This document shows, piece after piece, positions 7,562 through 11,355 of a stretch of DNA of 11,355 nt. The position numbers and the translations under genes were made by a program. Numbering within the stretch: position 1 is the stretch's first letter; each line of letters opens with the position of its first letter. The notes beneath the pieces are model-generated. The model worked only from the letters and a program-made list of their open reading frames with translations. It was not told where the DNA came from and did no database searches. This DNA comes from a bacterium UBA6154 (lineage in GTDB: Bacteria; Actinomycetota; Actinomycetes; S36-B12), in assembly GCA_002422375.1 (NCBI GenBank), contig DIUQ01000054.1:186-11540 (forward strand), given 5' to 3'.

Positions 7562-7585
7562 TTGACCCTACTGGGTGAGGGTCAA
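7562..7585. repeat. Perfect inverted repeat between neuB-like and M23 genes
   Basis: Arms TTGACCCT (7562-7569) and AGGGTCAA (7578-7585) are exact reverse complements around an eight-base spacer. It lies in the 64-base divergent gap, and its left arm contains most of the NeuB -10 box (7565-7570). Centre-to-centre arm spacing of 16 bases, about one and a half helical turns, fits a dimeric repressor site. The regulator is not in the window. Confidence 0.55.
7565..7570 (-). promoter_or_regulatory. Probable -10 box of the NeuB gene, leaderless
   Basis: TAGGGT on the minus strand, then six bases, then the GTG at 7558. It is embedded in the inverted repeat, so a protein bound there would block transcription. 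No -35 match is seen at 17-18 bases. Confidence 0.5.
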
Positions 7586-7610
7586 GTGCGAGCCCCCGAG
7601 CGAGTCGGTT

Positions 7611-7616
7611 TACCGT
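7611..7616 (+). promoter_or_regulatory. Probable -10 box of the M23 peptidase gene, leaderless
   Basis: TACCGT followed by six bases and the ATG at 7623. With no Shine-Dalgarno nearby, this box is the main argument for starting the gene at 7623. Confidence 0.5.
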
Positions 7617-7622
7617 GTTCCC

Positions 7623-8171
7623 ATGCGAGCAGCTATCTCCCTTGCTTCCGCAGGTCTTCTCGTGGCGAGTTTCTGGACGCCTCTGCCCTCAGTTGCCGTT
7701 TCCCCGGGGCAAGCGACTACCAATACGACCACCACTGACCTGCGATCTGAATCCTTGGCCAAGAAAAAGAAGCGCGGAAAGGTTTGTCCCACCAAGAACT
7801 TTTGGTTAGGTGCAGGATGGGGAGCAGACCGTGGACGGCGAACCCACATGGGCATGGATTTTGGGGGTAAGCGAGGTACCCCAATTTTCGCCGTGGAAGG
7901 TGGACGCATTAACCGCACCAAGAAGCAATCCAATGGTGCGTTGCAAATTGTGTTGCAAGGAAAAAGTGGTTCGAAGTACTACTACGGGCACATGGACAAA
8001 GTGCTCATCAAGTCCGGGCAGAAAGTGAGAAAAGGGCAAGTGATTGGCCGCATGGGAGATACTGGATCCCCGGGTCAGGTACATCTGCATTTTGAATACT
8101 GGCGCAGTGGCGGCGAGTCAGACGCCGTTAACCCGATCAAGCTCTTGCGGAGAATTTGCAAAGGGGTCTAA
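7623..8171 (+). CDS. Secreted M23 (LytM-type) zinc metallopeptidase
   Basis: A 182-residue exported peptidoglycan hydrolase or hydrolase-like activator. Seen: a signal peptide (MRAAISLASAGLLVASFW, cleavage probably after PSVA at residue 25), a short linker rich in Thr and then Lys (31-52, with NTTTTD and AKKKKRGK), and a compact M23 domain (about 65-175). The zinc ligands and catalytic histidines are all present: His75 and Asp79 in HMGMDFGG, His123 in YYYGHM, and His154 and His156 in HLHFEYW, so it should be active. It lacks LysM, coiled coil or SH3 parts, which makes it a minimal LytM protein. The frame extends 16 residues upstream to 7575, but the ATG at 7623 begins the signal peptide directly and has a TACCGT box six bases before it. 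It reads divergently from NeuB and converges on the aldo/keto reductase with a four-base stop overlap (CTAA). Confidence 0.93.
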   Translation: MRAAISLASAGLLVASFWTPLPSVAVSPGQATTNTTTTDLRSESLAKKKKRGKVCPTKNFWLGAGWGADRGRRTHMGMDFGGKRGTPIFAVEGGRINRTKKQSNGALQIVLQGKSGSKYYYGHMDKVLIKSGQKVRKGQVIGRMGDTGSPGQVHLHFEYWRSGGESDAVNPIKLLRRICKGV

Positions 8172-9019
8172 ACCCACGAGCGTGGATCCACAAGGTCCGC
8201 ATCGGTTGATGCACAAATACTGAAATCCAGGGCATCTGTGTACGTCCGAGCACGTTCCAGTGCATTCAGAATCTCGTGTAATTCCGAGGCAGATGTGGGG
8301 GCAATGACACATGACTCCAGCCATGGCTGCTGGGAAATGAATGCCATGCTTGCCTCAAGGCGACTCAGCCCATTGTCCTGACAAAATGTTTCGAAGGTGT
8401 GGAGGGCACTGTGATGAGCGAACCGGTTCACTGAGGTTAGTAACAGTCCTTGTAAGAAAATTGATCGCGCCTGAAAGTTGACATCTGGATACGTGGAGTG
8501 GCTATCGATAAACCTCTGATCGAGCACGTTGAGAGGAATCTGCGCAGTAAATTTGCCAGAGAAAAATTTGCTGGCATCTGGTAACTCGTCGGGTGAATAA
8601 ATGGAGATACCGACGCTTGTCGTGAGTGCATCAGATTGCGCTTGCTCTAATTGCTGCGCGCTCACAGCTTGGTCTTCAGGGGTAAGTTCAAACCAATCGT
8701 GAATGAGAACTCCGTCTAGGCTCGTCCGATTAAGTGTTGACATGGAGTGGCGAATTCGGTGGAGAACCGCGTCTCCACCGGCACTCTTGCCAGACACTTT
8801 TGTTTGAACCCGCAGGGTTGACGACGCTAATTCCTTGATTCGTGTCTCGGCATTGCCATATCCGGTGGCGGTATCGAGGTCGTTTATTCCCTGGAGCTGC
8901 ATTTCATAGATCAAAGACCTGATACTGGAATCGCTCAATTGCCCGGCTTTATTAGTTATTCCGTAGTTCAAGCCCCATTGTGCCGTGCCGATCAGGAGAC
9001 GGGGAATTGATTGGGGCAT
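8168..9019 (-). CDS. Aldo/keto reductase
   Basis: A 283-residue NAD(P)H-dependent oxidoreductase with the AKR barrel. Seen: the N-terminal LLIGTAQWGLNYGI (8-21), then the tetrad Asp49 and Tyr54 in LDTATGYGNAE, Lys74 in VQTKVSG, and His107 in LIHDW; later QIPLNVLDQRF and the cofactor-side IAPTSASELHEIL. The N-terminal pattern resembles reductases found in surface polysaccharide and nonulosonic acid clusters more than the sugar-reductase core of the family. It follows the LysE gene by 20 bases but also has a TAGAAT box six bases before its ATG, so it may have its own leaderless promoter. A role in making the amino sugar used by NeuB is possible but inferred only from sequence type and distance. 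Confidence 0.9.
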   Translation of the reverse strand: MPQSIPRLLIGTAQWGLNYGITNKAGQLSDSSIRSLIYEMQLQGINDLDTATGYGNAETRIKELASSTLRVQTKVSGKSAGGDAVLHRIRHSMSTLNRTSLDGVLIHDWFELTPEDQAVSAQQLEQAQSDALTTSVGISIYSPDELPDASKFFSGKFTAQIPLNVLDQRFIDSHSTYPDVNFQARSIFLQGLLLTSVNRFAHHSALHTFETFCQDNGLSRLEASMAFISQQPWLESCVIAPTSASELHEILNALERARTYTDALDFSICASTDADLVDPRSWV

Positions 9020-9025
9020 GGTGAG

Positions 9026-9031
9026 ATTCTA
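9026..9031 (-). promoter_or_regulatory. Probable internal -10 box before the aldo/keto reductase
   Basis: TAGAAT on the minus strand, one base from the TATAAT consensus, then six bases and the ATG at 9019. There is no Shine-Dalgarno in the 20-base gap after the LysE gene. A TTGTCA lies 22 bases upstream, too far for a standard -35. Confidence 0.55.
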
Positions 9032-9039
9032 ATTGCCCG

Positions 9040-9663
9040 CTACAGCACGTGGCTGACAAAAAGGAGCACAGCGGCTACAAGCAGCAGCACGCCGGAGGAA
9101 TAAAGAACCCCGCGGTAGGTTCTTGTGGTCATGCGGTGCCGGGTGGCCGCCAGGCCAACGACTATCAAAACTTTGGTGCCAACAAGCATCACATAGAAAA
9201 TAAGCAGGAATACAACAGCAGTTACTGGGTTCTCGCGCCAAAATCCCACCAGTAGCGTGGAGCCCGCGGTCACCCAAAAGATCCACGGTGCTGGGTTGAG
9301 CATGTTGAGGGTGGCGCCTTGAACGAGCAATGGGAGTCGATCCAATTTCCGGGGGATCGGCACTTCCTCCGACGAAGGCGGGTTCGCCTTGCGTGTTGAG
9401 ATCAGGGTCTCAACCCCAAAGAACCCCACAACAACTGCGCCGAGAATGCCCAGAACCTGGATTCCTCGCTCAGGTAGTTGTGACACCAGCGTGATGGACA
9501 GCGCAATGATGAGAGTGTCGGATAACAATGGTGCGACAGCAATGCGAAGGCCAGCGTGGAAACCCGATCGCATGGTTGTTGTAATGGCCAGTCCGGTCAG
9601 CGGTCCTGGTGCCGCGCCGGATCCTAATCCCAAAGTTAGTCCGGTGATGAAAGCTTCGATCAT
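9040..9663 (-). CDS. LysE/RhtB-family exporter
   Basis: A 207-residue inner-membrane exporter; the family mostly exports amino acids or related small molecules. Seen: about six hydrophobic segments (5-27, 38-60, 67-87, 108-133, 146-171, 185-206), the N-terminal GSGAAPGPL (14-22), an Asp within the second helix (LLSDTLII), a basic loop (RKANPPSSEEVPIPRKLDR) and NPAPWIFW in helix 4. The ATG at 9663 shares one base with the HAD stop (TGATG) and has GAGG six bases upstream; an in-frame TTG one codon earlier would sit too close to that site. Translational coupling with the HAD gene suggests a shared function, perhaps export of the HAD product, but the substrate is unknown. Confidence 0.88.
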   Translation of the reverse strand: MIEAFITGLTLGLGSGAAPGPLTGLAITTTMRSGFHAGLRIAVAPLLSDTLIIALSITLVSQLPERGIQVLGILGAVVVGFFGVETLISTRKANPPSSEEVPIPRKLDRLPLLVQGATLNMLNPAPWIFWVTAGSTLLVGFWRENPVTAVVFLLIFYVMLVGTKVLIVVGLAATRHRMTTRTYRGVLYSSGVLLLVAAVLLFVSHVL

Positions 9664-10334
9664 CAAAGGCCTCGTATCACACTGAGAAGTTGTTCAAGGG
9701 TCTCTGACTCGTAGTCGGGGCGAACGCCCAAGACCTCGGGGCTGTGACCATTGCGATTAACCCAGAAGGTGGTGAACCCAAACCAGGTGGCGCCAATAGC
9801 GTCCCACTGATTACCGGAAACAAAGATCACTTCCACTTTCGCGCTCGCTCCGAGCTCCTGGGCCCATTGCCAGGCTAGTTCGTACAGCGCAGGGGAAATT
9901 TTGAAAGTTTCAACGCGGTCAGATGTCAGGAGGTGCGAGTCGGGGCAGTTGACCTTGGCGTGGTCCAGAATCACGCGAATAAACGGTCGGTTGCCGTTAG
10001 TGAGGATTGACCACGGAACGTCTAATGCTGCCAGCACAGAGTCGACTTCGGGGAAAGTGACGCCGTGTTGATAGTCAGTCATGAGCTCAGTCAGATCTGA
10101 CTCGGTATAAGGAACATGACAATGCATGAGACTTGCTTCAAGTGCATCGCGGGTAATTTGATCAAAGGGAACGTATTCCCCGCTCATGGCTCGAAGTCGG
10201 GAGTAATCAATTTGCTTTGTTCGCCACAGTGTGGAGATTTCTTCCCCGAGTCCCGGGAACCTCTTTTCAACGGCGGACGTCACATGAGTGATATCGATCA
10301 GCGTGCCCAGGGCATCGAAACACACGACCTTCAC
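9663..10334 (-). CDS. HAD hydrolase, L-2-haloacid dehalogenase type (type II)
   Basis: A 223-residue cytoplasmic HAD-superfamily hydrolase. Type II members convert (S)-2-haloacids to (R)-2-hydroxyacids. Seen: nucleophile Asp7 and Thr11 in FDALGTLID; Arg38 with the cap block LWRTKQIDYSRLRAMSGEY (37-54); motif II ILTNGN with Thr112 where the reference enzyme has Ser; Lys145 and Tyr151 in FKISPALYELA; and Ser173, Asn175 and Asp178 in VSGNQWDAIGA, then GFTTFWVNRN. These match the active-site set described for Pseudomonas L-DEX (D10, T14, R41, S118, K151, Y157, S175, N177, D180). Many such genes in non-degraders act on other substrates, so dehalogenation is likely but untested. The GTG start has TAGTCT six bases upstream and no Shine-Dalgarno; it leads the LysE exporter gene. 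Confidence 0.9.
   Translation of the reverse strand: MKVVCFDALGTLIDITHVTSAVEKRFPGLGEEISTLWRTKQIDYSRLRAMSGEYVPFDQITRDALEASLMHCHVPYTESDLTELMTDYQHGVTFPEVDSVLAALDVPWSILTNGNRPFIRVILDHAKVNCPDSHLLTSDRVETFKISPALYELAWQWAQELGASAKVEVIFVSGNQWDAIGATWFGFTTFWVNRNGHSPEVLGVRPDYESETLEQLLSVIRGL
9670..9673 (-). promoter_or_regulatory. Ribosome binding site that sets the LysE-type start
   Basis: GAGG on the minus strand, six bases before the ATG at 9663 but only three before the alternative TTG at 9666. It favours the ATG. Confidence 0.55.
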
Positions 10335-10340
10335 GTGAAG
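10329..10340. repeat. Perfect 12-bp palindrome over the HAD gene start
   Basis: CTTCACGTGAAG reads the same on both strands. It covers the GTG start codon of the HAD gene (10332-10334), directly abuts the HAD -10 box and lies just upstream of a possible -10 box of the divergent exported-protein gene. Its position suits an operator for one or both genes. Confidence 0.5.
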
Positions 10341-10346
10341 AGACTA
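10341..10346 (-). promoter_or_regulatory. Probable -10 box of the HAD gene, leaderless
   Basis: TAGTCT on the minus strand, six bases before the GTG at 10334. The intervening bases are half of the 12-bp palindrome. Confidence 0.5.
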
Positions 10347-10350
10347 TGCT
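10345..10350 (+). promoter_or_regulatory. Possible -10 box of the exported-protein gene
   Basis: TATGCT, which would give a leader of about 30 bases before the ATG at 10388. It overlaps the opposing HAD -10 box by two bases, so the two promoters could exclude each other. No -35 is visible, so this is tentative. Confidence 0.3.
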
Positions 10351-10376
10351 CTAAATTCAGTAATCGTTTGCATATG

Positions 10377-10384
10377 AAAGAGGA
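10377..10384 (+). promoter_or_regulatory. Ribosome binding site of the exported protein
   Basis: AAAGAGGA, three bases before the ATG at 10388 (four from its GAGG core). It indicates a leadered mRNA, unlike the divergent HAD gene. Confidence 0.65.
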
Positions 10385-10387
10385 ATA

Positions 10388-11089
10388 ATGAAAAAAGTAA
10401 CAGCCGGATTTGCCGGTGCCGCACTAGTCATTGGATCAATGAGCATGGCGGCTACTACTGCACAGGCTTATGACACAGAGGCTTTTGCCTACGCTGCGTC
10501 GCATTTTCTCAGTGAGAAGGATCTGCCTGCAGCATTCGCATCCAAGGGTGGCATGAACATCAACGTGTCCACGACCAGTGGTAAGACCTTTGTCTGTACA
10601 TCACCGAGCCCAGATGGTCCCGATGTCACGTTGGCGAAACCGGTTCGTAATTCCATTGCGTTCTACCAGCCAATAAAGAAGAGTCTGACACTCTCGATTG
10701 CTGTGAATGAATATCGCTCCAATACCGCTGCCGAAAAGGCATTTGCTCAACTGACCAAGGACATCAAAAAGTGCGATGGAGATGCGACCGGATCGTGGAC
10801 AGACGACTCCGGAACTGTCTACCCGTATGAGAATGTCGTCACTTCAGGCAAAATCCCCGCGGTGACAGTGACCGGAGTTGCCTCCATTTTCACTAATGAG
10901 AACTCCAACAACCTGGCAGTTCAAGGTCAGCCCGCATATCTGAATGACAACATGAATATTTACACGCTCGTGAACGACGCCATTATTGTGACTGAGGGCT
11001 CCACGGGCAGTGCATTGAATTTCACTGCTAAGCAGAAGAAGGCGCTCGAGAAGGTTGCCTTTGACATGGTGTCCACCTGGGTTGACTAA
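10388..11089 (+). CDS. Exported protein of unknown function with two cysteines
   Basis: A 233-residue protein with a clear signal peptide (MKKVTAGFAGAALVIGSMSM, cleavage probably after AQA at residue 27, giving YDTEAF). It has no lipobox and no second membrane segment, so it should be released or held in the cell envelope. The mature part is Ser/Thr/Asn-rich and has just two cysteines, Cys70 (TFVCTSP) and Cys129 (IKKCDG), probably a disulfide. The layout of FVC, then EYRSNTAAEKAFAQL, KKCDG and a late TLVNDAIIVTEG strand loosely recalls the extracellular PknH-type sensor domains and Lpq lipoproteins of actinobacteria; that is a resemblance, not an assignment. It has its own Shine-Dalgarno and converges on the mannosyltransferase with a four-base stop overlap inside a hairpin. 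Confidence 0.85.
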   Translation: MKKVTAGFAGAALVIGSMSMAATTAQAYDTEAFAYAASHFLSEKDLPAAFASKGGMNINVSTTSGKTFVCTSPSPDGPDVTLAKPVRNSIAFYQPIKKSLTLSIAVNEYRSNTAAEKAFAQLTKDIKKCDGDATGSWTDDSGTVYPYENVVTSGKIPAVTVTGVASIFTNENSNNLAVQGQPAYLNDNMNIYTLVNDAIIVTEGSTGSALNFTAKQKKALEKVAFDMVSTWVD

Positions 11090-11097
11090 ACCCAGGT
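11075..11097. terminator. Possible two-way terminator hairpin across overlapping stop codons
   Basis: ACCTGGGTT (11075-11083) and AACCCAGGT (11089-11097) form a perfect 9-bp stem with a five-base loop (GACTA) that contains parts of both stop codons. There is no T-run on either side, so it is not a textbook intrinsic terminator, but it could stop or stabilise both convergent messages. Confidence 0.5.
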
Positions 11098-11355
11098 AGG
11101 CATCCACATGCGTAACCGCCATTGGTCGTAGGGGATAACCTCTCCCGTCCAGATGGGGTAGAACCACCAGGCCGCCGCAATGACAGCAATGAGGTACACG
11201 CCGATAAAGGCAACTACCCACGGTTGTTCTTGCGGCGGTTTGCGTTGCAGAAGTTTCATGATCGTGAACGCAACAGCCATCACGATAAACGGAACATAAG
11301 CCACCGTGTAAAAAGTGAAAATCGTTCGGTCTAGATACAGCAACCACGGGAACCA
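11086..11355 (-). CDS. pmt: Protein O-mannosyltransferase (PMT family), C-terminal end only
   Basis: The frame is open to the window edge; only the last 89 residues are present. PMT enzymes are polytopic membrane proteins that transfer mannose from polyprenyl-phosphate-mannose to Ser/Thr of proteins as they are exported. Seen: WLLYLDRTIFTFYT near the start of the fragment, a long helix (VPFIVMAVAFTIMKLL), a second helix (VVAFIGVYLIAVIAAAWWF), and the characteristic ending FYPIWTGEVIPYDQWRLRMW followed by MPTWV, which resembles the ends of actinobacterial Pmt (such as Rv1002c) with YxxWTG and MWxPxW. The sugar-transfer residues lie in the missing N-terminal part. The neighbouring Ser/Thr-rich exported protein could be a substrate, but this is only proximity. 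Confidence 0.85.
   Translation of the reverse strand, partial: WFPWLLYLDRTIFTFYTVAYVPFIVMAVAFTIMKLLQRKPPQEQPWVVAFIGVYLIAVIAAAWWFYPIWTGEVIPYDQWRLRMWMPTWV

Noticed and set aside
7575..7622. Earlier ATG for the M23 peptidase at 7575
   Set aside because: It would put 16 polar residues before the signal peptide and begin inside the inverted repeat; the ATG at 7623 fits better.
8164..8175. Short GGGT/ACCC hairpin at the M23 and aldo/keto reductase stops
   Set aside because: Only four base pairs with no T-run; too weak to call a terminator.
9663..10334. Linking the HAD protein to the ACAD/kinase pair as a three-part ACAD10-like system
   Set aside because: ACAD10 carries a different HAD subtype, and this gene is some 8 kb away on the other strand within its own operon.
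10844..11347. A 167-codon minus-strand frame rich in His and Cys
   Set aside because: It lies antisense to the exported-protein gene and over the mannosyltransferase in another frame; composition is that of a shadow frame.

Overview
The window looks like a compact chromosomal segment from an actinobacterium, most likely a planktonic (freshwater or marine) lineage. The reasons are a heliorhodopsin gene, a protein mannosyltransferase tail of the actinobacterial Pmt type, an ACAD10/11-type acyl-CoA dehydrogenase next to its kinase, start-codon-adjacent -10 boxes typical of leaderless transcripts, and base composition of roughly half G+C by eye. The exact lineage cannot be fixed from the sequence alone. 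Genes fill almost everything: no stretch over 300 bases lacks a gene, and the largest gaps are about 50-80 bases between divergent genes. No tRNA, rRNA, CRISPR array, insertion sequence or attachment site was seen.

Layout. (1) 1-2069, plus strand: the C-terminal part of an acyl-CoA dehydrogenase overlapped by an aminoglycoside-phosphotransferase-like kinase. This is the split form of what vertebrates fuse in ACAD10/ACAD11 and a counterpart of bacterial LvaC/LvaA; the pair probably handles 4-hydroxyacyl-CoAs. (2) 4320-2078, minus strand: a tight three-gene operon of an AI-2E-family permease, a heliorhodopsin with all key residues intact, and a two-helix membrane protein of unknown function. 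This light-sensor/permease module is the most interesting content. (3) 4398-7558: surface glycan genes, with a GT4 glycosyltransferase on plus, then convergently a NeuB-type nonulosonic acid synthase and a second, active-site-degenerate glycosyltransferase on minus. (4) 7623-8171, plus: a small secreted M23 (LytM) zinc peptidase. (5) 10334-8168, minus: an L-2-haloacid-dehalogenase-type HAD protein, a LysE-family exporter and an aldo/keto reductase. (6) 10388-11089, plus: an exported protein with two cysteines, converging on the C-terminal end of a protein O-mannosyltransferase that runs off the window.

Regulation. Five gene starts (4320, 7558, 7623, 9019, 10334) are preceded by a TANNNT box exactly six bases before the start codon, and a sixth (4398) has one at seven bases, which predicts leaderless mRNAs. 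Several other genes (heliorhodopsin, the two-helix protein, the LysE exporter, the exported protein) have visible Shine-Dalgarno sequences instead. Two perfect inverted repeats lie in divergent promoter regions, and three of the four convergent gene pairs overlap by exactly the four bases of their stop codons, one of them inside a perfect 9-bp hairpin.
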